Counted from the stretch's first letter, positions 24,438 to 33,917 are shown. The stretch is 64,000 nucleotides of DNA from Actinopolymorpha cephalotaxi (GCF_013408535.1 NZ_JACBZA010000001.1:3494850-3558849); one strand, 5' to 3'. Notes: generated from the sequence alone by a model not told the origin. Made by a program: numbers and translations.

Positions 24438-26756
24438 ATGAGCGGCAACGGTGATACGCACAGATCTCGACCCACCCGTAGGAGCGTTGTCGCGGCCGGA
24501 GGCGCAGTCGCCGGTGCTGCTCTCACCGGCGGATCAGGGCTCGCCTGGGCGGCTCCCGCCTCGGCGGAGGACCGGCGGATCCGGCTCGCGGACAACGGCC
24601 ACACGCGTTACCAGATCTACTGCGGCGCAGGCGAGGACGCCACGGTGCGGCACGCCGCCGACGAGCTGGCCCACTACCTGAACGCGATCACCTCGGCCCG
24701 CTTCCCGGTGGTCGTGTCCGACGACCCGCCGGCCAACCCGGAGCTTCTCGTCGTCGGGCGGAGGAACCCGCTCCTACGTCGCTTCGGGAGTCTCGACCCG
24801 GCCAACGTGGGAGAGGACGGCTTCGCCCTGCGGACGCGCGGACGGACCGCTCTGATCGCCGGCGTCAACTCCCGGGGAACCCTCTACGGCGTCTACTGGC
24901 TGCTCGACCGCGTCCTCGGAGTGCGTTGGTTCTCCGCCGACTTCACGACCGTCCCCCACGCCCGCACTCTCGACGTCGCCACCGCCCAACTCAACGGCGA
25001 CCAGACGCCACGGTTCACCTACCGCCAGATGTACGCAGGTGACGCCGCGGACCCCGCGTACCGGCACCACAACCTGCTGAACGGCAACCGCGGTTGGGAC
25101 GACGCGGACATCCCAACCCCGCTTGACACCTGGTCGACGTACTGGCCGGCCAGCCCCTTCGGCGGAACGTGGCGGACGATGGTCCCCGACCAGTCGCTGT
25201 GGTCCGGCGGCCAGATCCTGGCGATGGACGAACGCACGCGTCAGATGGCGGCGGACAACCTGGTCGCCGCGATCCGCAAGCGCATCGCCGACGGGCTCGA
25301 TCCCTCCATCGGCTTCGACCAGCAGGACGCCGACTGGCAGCCCGACCCCGCGAGCAAGACCTTCGTCGACCAGCACGGCGGCGCGCTGTCCGCCGCGGTG
25401 GTGGATCTGGCCAACGATGTGGTGACCCGCGTGCGGAAGCAGATTCCGCAGGCACGCATCAGCACCCAGGCGTACTGGTTCAGCTTCACTCCCCCGACCG
25501 GCATCAAGGTCGACGACGCCGTCGTGTTGACCGTCGCGCCGATCCAGGCGAACTTCGCGCACTCGCTGTTCGCCGACGACAACCTCGAGATCGGCCGGCA
25601 GATCCAGACCTGGTGCCGGCTCGCGAACAACATCGTCGTGTGGGACTACCTCGTCGACTTCGCGTCCTACATCCAGCCCTTCCCCGACTACTGGGCGATG
25701 GCCGACGGGATCCGGACGATGGCCGGGCGCCCGCAGGTACAGGGATACTTCGGCGAGCACGCCTACAACGCGATCGGGAGCGAGTTCGTCCACCTCCGCA
25801 CCTGGGTGCTGGGCCGGCTGCTCTGGGACCCGCACCAGGACGCGGACGGGCTGATCCGCGAGTTCCTGAACGGCTACTACGGTCCGGCCGCGGCGCTCGT
25901 CCACCGTTACATGCGGCTGCTGCGGCAGTCGGTGGAGGACACCGGCGCCCGCCTGACCTTCAGCGCCTCGGTCTCCTCGCCGTACCTCAACTTCGACACG
26001 ATGGTGGCCGCCGACCACCTGATGGCACAGGCGGAATCGGCCGTACGCGAGAGTGCCGACTTCCACAAGCACCTGCTGGCCGTACGGCTCAACGTGGACT
26101 ACGTGATCCTCATGCGGATCGCGGAGTTCCAGCGGACCGCCCGAGAACGCGGGATCGACTGGGACCCCGACACGGCGAACCGGCTCGACCGATTCGAGGA
26201 CGAGATACACGCCGCCGGGCTCACCCGGTACAGCGAGGGCGGCGGCACACCTGAGGACCTGCTGCGCCAGCTTCGGATCGCCACCGCGCCGGCGACCCCG
26301 CCCGCGACCGTCGCGGGCCTTCCTCCGGAGGACTGGGCCGACTACCAGGAACCCGCGCTGCGGCTGTACGCGCCGGTCATCACCATCCTCGACGACCCCG
26401 GCGCCTCCAACGGCTACACCGTGCGGATGCCCGGCAACCGGCCCGACTGGGGCGTCCAGCTCGCCCTCGAATCCCTGCCGACCAACGGATCCTGGAAGGT
26501 GTACGTCACCGTCCGGGCCGACACCGGATCGGCCGCACCCGACGCAGCCGCGATGGTGGCAGGGGTGTACCCGCCGTTCGGAAACGAACGAACGATCAAG
26601 GTGTCCGAGGTGGCCGACGGCGAGTACCACGAGCTCGAGCTGCCAGGCGTCTACCAGTACGACGCGGCCAATCCGCGGTACGCCTGGATCTCGCCGCCGA
26701 ACTCCTCGGCTGTCGCGTACGTCTACGTCGACCGCATCTTCGCCGTTCGGGCTTAG
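24438..26756 (+). CDS. Tat-exported DUF4838 glycosidase-like protein
   Basis: The protein has 772 residues. RPTRRSVVAAGGAVAGAAL is a twin-arginine signal with a hydrophobic core ending around AWAAPASA. Residues about 50-170 form an alpha-glucuronidase N-terminal-like domain (AADELAHYLNAITSARFPVV, GRTALIAGVNSRGTLYGVYWLL). The central part (about 190-560) is the DUF4838 TIM-barrel region, with QAYWFSFTPP and VWDYLVDFASYIQPFPDYW. The last about 150 residues are beta-rich and carbohydrate-binding-like. It probably cleaves plant or microbial glycans outside the cell. It has its own promoter and a single-gene layout, and TatA is encoded at 57400. Confidence 0.85.
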   Translation: MSGNGDTHRSRPTRRSVVAAGGAVAGAALTGGSGLAWAAPASAEDRRIRLADNGHTRYQIYCGAGEDATVRHAADELAHYLNAITSARFPVVVSDDPPANPELLVVGRRNPLLRRFGSLDPANVGEDGFALRTRGRTALIAGVNSRGTLYGVYWLLDRVLGVRWFSADFTTVPHARTLDVATAQLNGDQTPRFTYRQMYAGDAADPAYRHHNLLNGNRGWDDADIPTPLDTWSTYWPASPFGGTWRTMVPDQSLWSGGQILAMDERTRQMAADNLVAAIRKRIADGLDPSIGFDQQDADWQPDPASKTFVDQHGGALSAAVVDLANDVVTRVRKQIPQARISTQAYWFSFTPPTGIKVDDAVVLTVAPIQANFAHSLFADDNLEIGRQIQTWCRLANNIVVWDYLVDFASYIQPFPDYWAMADGIRTMAGRPQVQGYFGEHAYNAIGSEFVHLRTWVLGRLLWDPHQDADGLIREFLNGYYGPAAALVHRYMRLLRQSVEDTGARLTFSASVSSPYLNFDTMVAADHLMAQAESAVRESADFHKHLLAVRLNVDYVILMRIAEFQRTARERGIDWDPDTANRLDRFEDEIHAAGLTRYSEGGGTPEDLLRQLRIATAPATPPATVAGLPPEDWADYQEPALRLYAPVITILDDPGASNGYTVRMPGNRPDWGVQLALESLPTNGSWKVYVTVRADTGSAAPDAAAMVAGVYPPFGNERTIKVSEVADGEYHELELPGVYQYDAANPRYAWISPPNSSAVAYVYVDRIFAVRA

Positions 26757-26784
26757 GTCGGGTCCAGGCCGGACGGGAGAGCGG

Positions 26785-27531
26785 TTACTCGCCCAGCCCC
26801 GCGTCGGCCAGCATGCCGGTCTCGGCGACCTCGGTGGCGAGGTCTCGCATCTTCCGGTTGGTGTGCTGGCTGACGGCCTTCAGCATGTCGAACGCCCGGT
26901 CACGGGTGATCTTGTAGGTGGCCATGAGTACGCCGATGGCGATGCCGATGTCCCGGTTGGACGAGAGGGCCTGTTCCAGGTGACGTGCCCGGTCCCGGTC
27001 GTCGACGGCGGTCGCGACCAGATCGCCGTACCCGGCCAGCAGCATCAGGAACTCGACCGCCTCGTTGTCGAAGCCGTCGCGCCGATCGGAGTACACGTTC
27101 AGGCTCGCCCGCAGGTCGGAGTCGGGCACGGGCATGAGCACCACGGGGCAGCTGAGCATGCTGGCGACAGACAGGTCGCCCGCGGCGCGTCGGCCGAAGC
27201 CGGGCCAGCGGCGGTCCCGCGCGACGTCTTCGAGTCGGTACGCCATGCCGTCGACGATGGCGTCCACACAGGGGCCGGATCCGAGGGCGTACTGCACCTC
27301 GTCGGCCTGGATGGCGTGCTGGTGGGTGGCGGCAGTCGTCCAGAAGCTGTCCGAGTTTGCGAGGGTGACGCTGGCCCAGGTGGCTCCGCTCACCGCGCGG
27401 ACGGCGACCTCGGCAACCGCTTCCAGCCCATGAAGTCCGAGGGCCGGGGCCTGGGCGCCCCGCAGTTCCTCGAAGGCGCCCACCAGGCGCCGCAGATTCT
27501 CCGTCGGAGGGGTGCGGAACAGGGTCCCCAT
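26785..27531 (-). CDS. GAF-ANTAR RNA-binding antitermination regulator
   Basis: The protein has 248 residues. A GAF sensor domain (about 20-175, QADEVQYALGSGPCVDAIVDG, SLNVYSDRRDGFDNEAVEF) is followed by an ANTAR domain (about 185-243: LEQALSSNRDIGIAIGVLMA, ITRDRAFDMLKAVSQHTNRK) that binds paired hairpins in nascent RNA. ATG 27531 has AAGGGCGG about 8 nt upstream; the frame continues to 27726 without support. It is divergent from the SDR gene. A second GAF-ANTAR protein is encoded at 43064. The ligand is unknown. Confidence 0.88.
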   Translation of the reverse strand: MGTLFRTPPTENLRRLVGAFEELRGAQAPALGLHGLEAVAEVAVRAVSGATWASVTLANSDSFWTTAATHQHAIQADEVQYALGSGPCVDAIVDGMAYRLEDVARDRRWPGFGRRAAGDLSVASMLSCPVVLMPVPDSDLRASLNVYSDRRDGFDNEAVEFLMLLAGYGDLVATAVDDRDRARHLEQALSSNRDIGIAIGVLMATYKITRDRAFDMLKAVSQHTNRKMRDLATEVAETGMLADAGLGE

Positions 27532-27724
27532 GAAATGCCGCCCTTGGTAATGGCTTGAAGAACGCCAGGGCGGCTGGGAGCTCAACCGCGTACCGAAAGG
27601 TATCACTCCGTCACCGAAAGCGAGCACGCCGGGGTCCGGCATGGTCCCTTGCCTCCGCCGGCAGAGCCGGTGGCCGGAATGCGCCAGTACGTGTGCGGGG
27701 CAGGGCGAGGGGTAGAGGGATGCC

Positions 27725-28534
27725 ATGCCACCGCGTTATGAGAATTTCCCCAGGATCGCGATCGTCACCGGCTCCGACTCCGGCATCGGTGAGGCCTGCG
27801 CGGTCGCCCTGGCCCATGACGGTTACGACGTCGGCGTCACCTGGAACACCGACAAGGCCGGCGCGGAGGACACGGCGAAGAAGGTACGTGATGCGGGCCG
27901 GCGTGCCCCGGTCGCGCACCTCGACCTGTCCGAGGCGAGCACCGTGCCCGGGGTGGTCGACGGGTTGATGGACGAGCTCGGTGGCATCGGCGTACTCGTC
28001 AACAACTCAGGAACCGGCACCTCGACACCGTTCCTGGATCTGGACTTCGAACAGTGGCGGGACATTCTCGCCATCAACCTCGACGGGGCGTTCCTGTGCG
28101 CCCAGCGCGCCGCTCGCCGCATGGTCGGCGCCGGGCTCGGCGGCCGGATCATCAACATCACCAGCGTGCACGAGCGTGCGCCCCGGGTCGGCTCGGCGCC
28201 GTACTGCGCCGCCAAGGGCGGGCTGGGGATGCTCACCCAGGTGCTCGCCCTGGAGCTTGCCGAGCACGGCATCACCGCCAACTCCATCGCCCCCGGCGAG
28301 ATCGCCACGCCGATGACCGGCCAGGAGAACGAGGACCCCCACCAGGCCGATCGTCCCGGCATTCCGGTGGGGCGGCCCGGTGACGCCCGGGAGATCGCGG
28401 CGGTCGCGGCGTTCCTCGCAAGCCCGGCCTCCGCGTACGTCAACGGCGCCTCGTGGGCGGTCGACGGCGGGATGCTGCTGATGGGGCCGCAGGCGGGTTC
28501 GCACCTGCAGGGCAACGACTGGCGCCGCCCCTAG
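27725..28534 (+). CDS. SDR-family oxidoreductase
   Basis: The protein has 269 residues. The dinucleotide loop is TGSDSGIGEACA (15-26), NNSG follows strand 4, the catalytic serine is in NITSVHERAP and the Y-x-x-x-K is Y160-CAA-K164. ASAYVNGASWAVDGGMLL is the classical SDR C-terminus. Similar proteins are sugar or alcohol dehydrogenases and 3-oxoacyl reductases; NADP or NAD preference is unclear (GVTWNTDKAGAED). It ends in a perfect hairpin. It may be cotranscribed with nothing, standing between a divergent GAF-ANTAR gene and the convergent sulP. Confidence 0.9.
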   Translation: MPPRYENFPRIAIVTGSDSGIGEACAVALAHDGYDVGVTWNTDKAGAEDTAKKVRDAGRRAPVAHLDLSEASTVPGVVDGLMDELGGIGVLVNNSGTGTSTPFLDLDFEQWRDILAINLDGAFLCAQRAARRMVGAGLGGRIINITSVHERAPRVGSAPYCAAKGGLGMLTQVLALELAEHGITANSIAPGEIATPMTGQENEDPHQADRPGIPVGRPGDAREIAAVAAFLASPASAYVNGASWAVDGGMLLMGPQAGSHLQGNDWRRP

Positions 28535-28546
28535 AAGTCGGTGCCG

Positions 28547-28570
28547 CAGAAGCCGGTGGCCCGGCTTCTG
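28547..28570. terminator. hairpin between convergent SDR and SulP genes
   Basis: CAGAAGCCGG and CCGGCTTCTG form a perfect 10-bp stem around a TGGC loop, 12 bp after the SDR stop and 72 bp beyond the SulP stop on the other strand. It probably ends the SDR transcript. Confidence 0.8.
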
Positions 28571-28641
28571 ATCCCACCGGGGCCCGGGGCCGGAGGGATC
28601 GGAAGCCGGGCCGACGGGTAGACCGGCGCGCGACGTCGGGA

Positions 28642-30135
28642 TCAGTGACTGCTGAGTTCTCCGCTGAGGGCGCGGTGGATTCTGGCGCTCGGCGCGTTCA
28701 GGCCGGTGATCGTAACGGTCTTCCCGCGCTGGGCGTACTTCGTCTCGATCGCGTCCAGCGCGGCGACCGAGGACGCGTCCCAGACGTGGGTTTCGGACAG
28801 GTCGATCACGACATCGTCGGGGTCGTGGTTGTAGTCGAACTGGGAGACCAGGTCGTTGCTGGACCCGAAGAACAGTTCACCGGTCACGGAGTAGATGACC
28901 TGTTTGCCTTCGGGGTCGGTGGCCGAGGTGACCCGGGCGATGTGTGCGACCCGGCGGGCGAAGATCACCATCGCGGTGAGGGTGCCGACGGCGACGCCGA
29001 TGGACAGGTTGTGGGTCATCACCACGACCGCGACGGTCAGGGCCATGACGATGGTCTCGCCCAGCGGCATCCGCCGAAGCGTCGCGGGCTTGATGGAATG
29101 CCAGTCGAACGTGCCGACGGCGACCAGCACCATCACGGCCACCAGTGCGGCCATCGGGATCGTGGACACGACCGGCCCCAGCACGATGCACAGAATCAGC
29201 AGGAAGAAGCCGGCGAGGAAGGTGGACAAGCGAGTACGCGCGCCGTTCTTGACGTTGATCATCGTCTGCCCGATCATCGCGCAACCGCCCATGCCGCCGA
29301 AGAAACCGGTGACCACGTTGGCGATCCCCTGACCGACCGACTCGCGGGTCTTGTTGGAGCGGGTGTCGGTGATGTCGTCGACCAGCTTCGCGGTCATCAA
29401 CGTCTCCATCAGTCCGACCACCGCCATCGCCAATGCGAACGGCGCGATGACCGACAGCGTGTGCGTGGTGAACGGCACGTCCGGAATCCCCAACCCTGGA
29501 AGGGCGGACGGGAGCTTGCCCTTGTCACCGACCGTGGGAACCGCGATGCCCGCGGCGACTGTAACGACGGTCAGCACGATGATCGACACCAGCGGGGCGG
29601 GCACCACCCTGGTCACCTTGGGGAACAACACCATCAGCACCAGGCCGGCGACGACCAGCGGATAGACGGCCCACGGAACGCCGTGCAGGTTCGGAAGCTG
29701 TGCGGTGAAGAGCAGGATGCCTAGCGCGTTGACGAAACCGACCATCACCGATCGTGGAACGAACCGCATCAGCCTGGCCACACCGAGCGCGCCCAGCGCG
29801 ACCTGGAAGATGCCGGCGAGAATCACGGTCGCGATCAGGTAGTCAAGGCCGTGTTGACGCGCGACGGGAGCGACGACCAGCGCGACCGCACCGGTGGACG
29901 CGGAGATCATCGCCGGACGGCCGCCGACGAAGGCGATCACCATCGCCATGGTGCACGCCGCGAACAGTCCTACCTTCGGGTCGACCCCGGCGATCACCGA
30001 GAAGGAGATGGCCTCCGGTATCAGCGCCAGCCCGACGACCAGGCCGGCCAGCACCTCGGTGCGGAGCACCTTCGGGGACGACAGCCAGGTAGGCCGGGCA
30101 AGCTTGGGCAGGGAAACGGACACGGGCGTCGGCAA
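28642..30135 (-). CDS. SulP-family inorganic anion transporter
   Basis: The protein has 497 residues. The membrane part (about 25-400) begins LAGLVVGLALIPEAISFSVI, the signature of SLC26/SulP carriers, and includes GFFGGMGGCAMIGQTMINVKNG. The last about 95 residues are a STAS domain (VIYSVTGELFFGSSNDLV, VIDLSETHVWDASSVAALD). It likely takes up sulfate, bicarbonate or a related anion. It is divergent from a MerR regulator whose palindromic site lies in the shared 280-bp spacer, so SulP may be its target. The start codon GTG/ATG at 30135 gives MPTPVSVSLPKLARPTWL. Confidence 0.92.
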   Translation of the reverse strand: MPTPVSVSLPKLARPTWLSSPKVLRTEVLAGLVVGLALIPEAISFSVIAGVDPKVGLFAACTMAMVIAFVGGRPAMISASTGAVALVVAPVARQHGLDYLIATVILAGIFQVALGALGVARLMRFVPRSVMVGFVNALGILLFTAQLPNLHGVPWAVYPLVVAGLVLMVLFPKVTRVVPAPLVSIIVLTVVTVAAGIAVPTVGDKGKLPSALPGLGIPDVPFTTHTLSVIAPFALAMAVVGLMETLMTAKLVDDITDTRSNKTRESVGQGIANVVTGFFGGMGGCAMIGQTMINVKNGARTRLSTFLAGFFLLILCIVLGPVVSTIPMAALVAVMVLVAVGTFDWHSIKPATLRRMPLGETIVMALTVAVVVMTHNLSIGVAVGTLTAMVIFARRVAHIARVTSATDPEGKQVIYSVTGELFFGSSNDLVSQFDYNHDPDDVVIDLSETHVWDASSVAALDAIETKYAQRGKTVTITGLNAPSARIHRALSGELSSH

Positions 30136-30344
30136 GGGTTCCTACCTGTCGTGCTTGGGCGCACGCCCTCGCAGGGCACACGCGAGAAAGTCTGCGGGAC
30201 CACGCCGGATTCCACAGCGCACTCGGCAGAGCGGGAATCGATCCGGCGAACAGGCCGGGGGCGGCGTCGGCCCCGGAGATGCCAGGTGGCATGGACAGCC
30301 AGGAGCTTCGGGCTGCAGAGCCTCCCCAGGCCCTCGGGGAGCAA

Positions 30345-30368
30345 CTCTACCCTGACGTTAGGGTAGAG
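30345..30368. promoter_or_regulatory. inverted repeat, probable MerR operator
   Basis: CTCTACCCT and AGGGTAGAG form perfect 9-bp arms around GACGTT. The site is 50 bp before the MerR-type start and about 210 bp before sulP. MerR proteins bind such dyads inside long-spacer promoters, so it is the likely recognition site. Confidence 0.75.
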
Positions 30369-30417
30369 ATCCGGTGGGCCCGGTCCCCGGGCAACCGAGA
30401 CGAGAAGGGCCGCCGCG

Positions 30418-30828
30418 TTGGGTTCTGACCATATGCAGATCGGCGAGGTCGCCGCGCGCACCGAGCTTTCGCTGCGAACGATCCGCCACTACGAGGAGGC
30501 CGGCCTCGTCGTACCATCGGCGCGGTCCCAGGGCGGTTTCCGCCTCTACACCGAGCGTGACGTCCAACGGCTGATGGTCATCCGCCGGATGAAGCCACTC
30601 GGCTTCACCCTGGACCAGATGCGCGACCTGCTCGAGGTCACCGACAGACTCGACAGCGACTCCCCCATCGAGACGTACGAACGAAACGACCTGCTCAGGC
30701 GACTGCGTGAGTACGAAACCGCAAGCCAGGAAAGCGTCACCAGGTTGCGCGTCCAGCTCGCCCGTGCGGAGGAGTTCGCGCGGACGTTGGCGGACCGGAT
30801 CGACCGGGCCGTCGCGCAGGATCGGTGA
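30418..30828 (+). CDS. MerR-family transcriptional regulator
   Basis: The protein has about 136 residues. MQIGEVAARTELSLRTIRHY is the winged-helix start, followed by GGFRLYTERDVQRLMVI and a coiled-coil dimerisation helix (about 85-135). No conserved cysteines are present at metal-sensing positions, so a small-molecule effector or none is likely. TTG 30418 has GAGAAGGG 8 nt upstream and is taken as start; ATG 30433 gives the canonical N-terminus but lacks a ribosome site. The palindrome at 30345 and divergent sulP suggest it controls anion uptake. Confidence 0.87.
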   Translation: MGSDHMQIGEVAARTELSLRTIRHYEEAGLVVPSARSQGGFRLYTERDVQRLMVIRRMKPLGFTLDQMRDLLEVTDRLDSDSPIETYERNDLLRRLREYETASQESVTRLRVQLARAEEFARTLADRIDRAVAQDR

Positions 30829-30840
30829 CCCGCTCCGGCT

Positions 30841-31530
30841 TCACAGCTGTTTGCGTACGCCCGGTTCCTTCGCGACCTGCTCGACGTCGACCCCTGCGGT
30901 CACCGCCGTGGCTGTACGGGCACCTCCGCGGCGCAGCAGGGGTGGCGTGCCACGCCCTCTGGCGTCCTGGTGGAGCGCGGCGAACGCGCAGTAGACCGCA
31001 CCGGCACAGACCACCAGGCCGAGGATTCCGGTGACCGTCTTCCACGTCTGGGACGCGGTCAGCTGGTAGATCCCGGTGAGCAGGAACCGCAGACCGGCGA
31101 GCACGAGCACGAGGCTCGGGAGGACCTTGTCCGGCAGCCCGACCAGGGCGGGGACCCACAACAGCACGCAGCCACCCACCAGCTGGACGCCCAGACCGGC
31201 ACTCGTCGCACCGGGCGGCGTCGTGAGCATGTCCACGGCGACGGCGGCCCACGTACCGGCCAGCACACCGAGTGCGGTGCAGGCCACCGGGTCGCGTGCG
31301 AGGTAGGAGACCAGGGAGCCGACGAACTGCAAAGGCACGACGATCAGAAGCAGGCCGTACGCCACCGCGTGCCCCTCGGCCGGCGGGATCCACCCGAGTT
31401 CGAGCGACGTGAGCAGCACGCTCGCCATCGCCAGGCCGAGGAAGCCGGCCGGCAGCGGCGTCGCGACCGGCCGCAACGCAACGTTGACACGGGACGCGGG
31501 CGGCTCGGGGCCGACGTCTCTGGTTGCCAC
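30841..31530 (-). CDS. GPR1/FUN34/YaaH-family (acetate uptake-like) membrane protein
   Basis: The protein has about 229 residues with six hydrophobic segments. VNVALRPVATPLPAGFLGLA corresponds to the NPAPLGL-type motif at the first helix, and the soluble tail ends GVRKQL, as in actinobacterial GPR1/FUN34/YaaH relatives. The family moves acetate, succinate or ammonia. GTG 31530 (MATRDVGPEPP) is the preferred start because relatives begin here; the frame extends to 31593. It is convergent with merR (12 bp between stops) and divergent from prsW. Confidence 0.78.
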   Translation of the reverse strand: MATRDVGPEPPASRVNVALRPVATPLPAGFLGLAMASVLLTSLELGWIPPAEGHAVAYGLLLIVVPLQFVGSLVSYLARDPVACTALGVLAGTWAAVAVDMLTTPPGATSAGLGVQLVGGCVLLWVPALVGLPDKVLPSLVLVLAGLRFLLTGIYQLTASQTWKTVTGILGLVVCAGAVYCAFAALHQDARGRGTPPLLRRGGARTATAVTAGVDVEQVAKEPGVRKQL

Positions 31531-31678
31531 CGGTGCGCTGTACCCACACTCAGAGCGCCGAAAACTACGTCCTGGGGTCCTCGAGGCCGCCACCGGTTGC
31601 GAAGGTCGCCGTCAAGCCCGTTTCATGATCCTGGAGGGGGGCATCACCAGCCGATCCGAGGATGCCGCTGGAGGGTTC

Positions 31679-32599
31679 ATGGTCTCGACAAGTGTGCGTA
31701 CGCGTAGCCGGCCGCGCAGGCTCTACCTGCGGATCTTCTTCACCGGTCTCCTGCTCTGGCTGATCGCCGTCATGGTGACCCTGTTGACGTCGAACGCCAA
31801 CCTGGTTCCCACGGTCGTGTTGCTCGGCAGCTTCCTGGTCCCGGTGTCGTTCGTCGCGTGGGCGTTCGAACGCTGGCGGGACGAGGACGTGACCACCGAA
31901 CTGGTGGTCACGGCGTTCGTGCTCGGCGGGCTCCTCGGTGTCTTCGGCGCGTCGTTGCTGGAGTCGTACGTCCTCCATCCCTCGCCACTGCTGTTCCTAG
32001 GCGTCGGCCTGATCGAGGAGGGGGCCAAGCTCGCCGCGCTCGTCTTCGTCACCCGCCACATGACGCGCAGGCACACCCGTGACGGAGTTGTACTGGGCGC
32101 GGCGGTGGGATTCGGGTTCGCGGCGTTCGAGAGCGCGGGGTACGCCTTCAACGCGATGATCACCGAGAAAGGACTGTCCCTGCCCGACCTTGTCCAGACC
32201 GAACTCCTGCGGGGCGTTCTGGCGCCGGTCGGGCACGGGTTGTGGACCGCCATCCTCGGTGGAGTGCTCTTCCACGTGGCCCGCACCGGCCATGTTCGCT
32301 ACCTTCGCGGCGCGCTGCCCTTCACGTACCTCTGGGTGGCGATCCTGCACGCCCTGTGGGACTCGATGCACTCGATCGCACTCGCCCTGACACTGGTGCT
32401 GACCGGGGTGTCGGCGAGCAGCTTCATGCAGACGGGCTACCTGCCGCAGCCCACCGCCGACCAGCTCCGGCTGTTCACGATCCTGTCCATCGGCGGGCTC
32501 GGGTTCGTCTCCGTCCTCGGCCTCGCGACGCTGGCCGCGACGTGGCGCAGCGGCAGGGGTGAGCGGCGTCAGCCGTCGCCGCGCGCAACCCGGACTTGA
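31679..32599 (+). CDS. PrsW-family intramembrane metalloprotease
   Basis: The protein has 306 residues with about eight membrane helices. LGVGLIEEGAKLAALVFV (EExxK near residue 112), GFAAFESAGYAFNA (ExxxY) and VAILHALWDSM (HxxxD-type) are the catalytic motifs of PrsW/RCE1-related proteases, which clip membrane proteins such as anti-sigma factors. The ATG at 31679 follows GGAGGGTTC; the open frame is longer but unsupported upstream. A sigma-factor gene lies 2.2 kb downstream; no anti-sigma gene was seen. The stop codon is inside a hairpin. Confidence 0.87.
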   Translation: MVSTSVRTRSRPRRLYLRIFFTGLLLWLIAVMVTLLTSNANLVPTVVLLGSFLVPVSFVAWAFERWRDEDVTTELVVTAFVLGGLLGVFGASLLESYVLHPSPLLFLGVGLIEEGAKLAALVFVTRHMTRRHTRDGVVLGAAVGFGFAAFESAGYAFNAMITEKGLSLPDLVQTELLRGVLAPVGHGLWTAILGGVLFHVARTGHVRYLRGALPFTYLWVAILHALWDSMHSIALALTLVLTGVSASSFMQTGYLPQPTADQLRLFTILSIGGLGFVSVLGLATLAATWRSGRGERRQPSPRATRT

Positions 32600-32628
32600 C
32601 GGCTCAGGCTACGACCGGGTGAGCCGTC
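32598..32628 (+). terminator. hairpin overlapping the prsW stop codon
   Basis: GACGGCTCA and TGAGCCGTC make a 9-bp stem with a 13-nt loop, beginning on the stop codon itself. It is a plausible terminator without a U-tract. Confidence 0.5.
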
Positions 32629-32751
32629 TGCTGTTCGTGTGTACGCCCGGCCGTCTCCGGCCGTGGGCGCATGGGCTCGCACCCGAGTGGGTACTTCGCG
32701 GCCGACCACCGACCACACGCGGGGGTGAGCCCGCCTGGAAAGGAGACGTGC

Positions 32752-33861
32752 ATGCCTGCCGCTACGGACGTACCCGTGACCGAGGTCGGGACGCGCGTCT
32801 ACACCGTCCCCACCGACGCCCCCGAGGGCGACGGCACGCTCACCTGGGACTCGACCACCATGGTGCTGGTCCGGCTCACCGGCGGAGGCCACACCGGCAT
32901 CGGCTGGACCTACGGCCCGCCGGCAGCCGCCGAGGTGATCCGCGGGGAGCTCGCCGAGCTGGTGCGTGGCCGAAGCTGTCTCGACGTCCAGTCCGGCTAC
33001 CACGCGATGGTGGCGGCCGTACGCAACGCCGGTCGCCCGGGGCTGGTCTCGCTGGCGATCGCCGCGGTCGACACCGCGTGGTGGGACCTGCGGGCGAGGG
33101 TGCTGGGACTCCCCCTGCACCGGCTGCTGGGCGCCGAACGCACTGCTCCCGTACGCGTCTACGGCAGCGGCGGCTTCACGACGTACGACGACAACCAACT
33201 GGCGCGGCAGTGCGAGGAGTGGCTGGAGCTCGGTGTCTCGTACGCCAAGATCAAGATCGGCGAGTCCTGGGGCGCGAACCCCGCCCGCGACCTCGCCCGG
33301 ATGCGGCTGGCCCGGCAGGCCCTCGGCGAGGACGTCGAACTCTTCGTCGACGCCAACGGCGCGTTCACTCCCAAGCAGGCCACACGTCTCGCCGCCACGG
33401 CCGAGGATCTCGGGGTCACGTGGTTCGAGGAGCCGGTCACCTCCGACGACCTCGACGGGCTGCGGCGGGTACGCGACCACGTGCGGCCCGACGTGACGGC
33501 CGGTGAGTACGGCTACGACCTCACCTACTTCGAGCGGATGTGCGCGGCCGGCGCCGTCGACTGCCTGCAGGTGGACGTCAGCCGGTGCGGCGGAATCACC
33601 GAGTGGCAGCGGATCGCCGCCGTCGCCGCGGCCCACCATCTTCCGGTCTCGGCCCACTGCGCGCCGGCCCTGCACCTCGCGGCCGCGGCGGCGACGCCGC
33701 ACCTGCGGCACGTGGAGTACTTCCACGACCATGTCCGGATCGAGTCGAGGTTCTTCGCCGGACCGGTGACGGCACACGACGGGGCCCTTCATCCCGGCGA
33801 CGACCCGGGCAACGGCCTGGAGTTCAGGGAGTCCGACGCCGAGAGCTACCGGGTCGGCTGA
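32752..33861 (+). CDS. enolase-superfamily (mandelate racemase/muconate-lactonizing type) enzyme
   Basis: The protein has 369 residues. The N-terminal capping domain (1 to about 125) includes TTMVLVRLTGGGHTGIGWTY. The barrel carries K166-I-K168 (YAKIKIGES), metal ligands D200 (VDANG), E226 (FEEP) and E252 (AGEYGYD), and a histidine in PVSAHCAP, the set for proton abstraction next to a carboxylate. Such enzymes dehydrate or epimerise sugar acids. The ATG at 32752 follows AAAGGAGACGTGC. It stands alone between hairpins, with no catabolic partner adjacent except an MFS gene 2 kb on. Confidence 0.9.
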   Translation: MPAATDVPVTEVGTRVYTVPTDAPEGDGTLTWDSTTMVLVRLTGGGHTGIGWTYGPPAAAEVIRGELAELVRGRSCLDVQSGYHAMVAAVRNAGRPGLVSLAIAAVDTAWWDLRARVLGLPLHRLLGAERTAPVRVYGSGGFTTYDDNQLARQCEEWLELGVSYAKIKIGESWGANPARDLARMRLARQALGEDVELFVDANGAFTPKQATRLAATAEDLGVTWFEEPVTSDDLDGLRRVRDHVRPDVTAGEYGYDLTYFERMCAAGAVDCLQVDVSRCGGITEWQRIAAVAAAHHLPVSAHCAPALHLAAAAATPHLRHVEYFHDHVRIESRFFAGPVTAHDGALHPGDDPGNGLEFRESDAESYRVG

Positions 33862-33883
33862 ATCACCCGGGTTTGCGCAACAG

Positions 33884-33911
33884 TTGCGAGTACGCAGCTG
33901 TCCGTTAGCGT
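33884..33911 (+). promoter_or_regulatory. promoter for a leaderless sigma-factor mRNA
   Basis: TTGCGA (33884-33889) and TAGCGT (33906-33911) are 16 bp apart. A start 6-7 nt after the -10 falls on the ATG at 33918, implying a transcript without leader; no ribosome site is present. The dyad CGCAAC-A-GTTGCG (33876-33888) overlaps the -35. Confidence 0.55.
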
Positions 33912-33917
33912 GTGACG

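Noticed and set aside
24774-26630. 618-codon minus-strand frame over the DUF4838 gene
   Set aside because: The plus strand has a Tat signal, promoter and family domains; the opposite frame has none.
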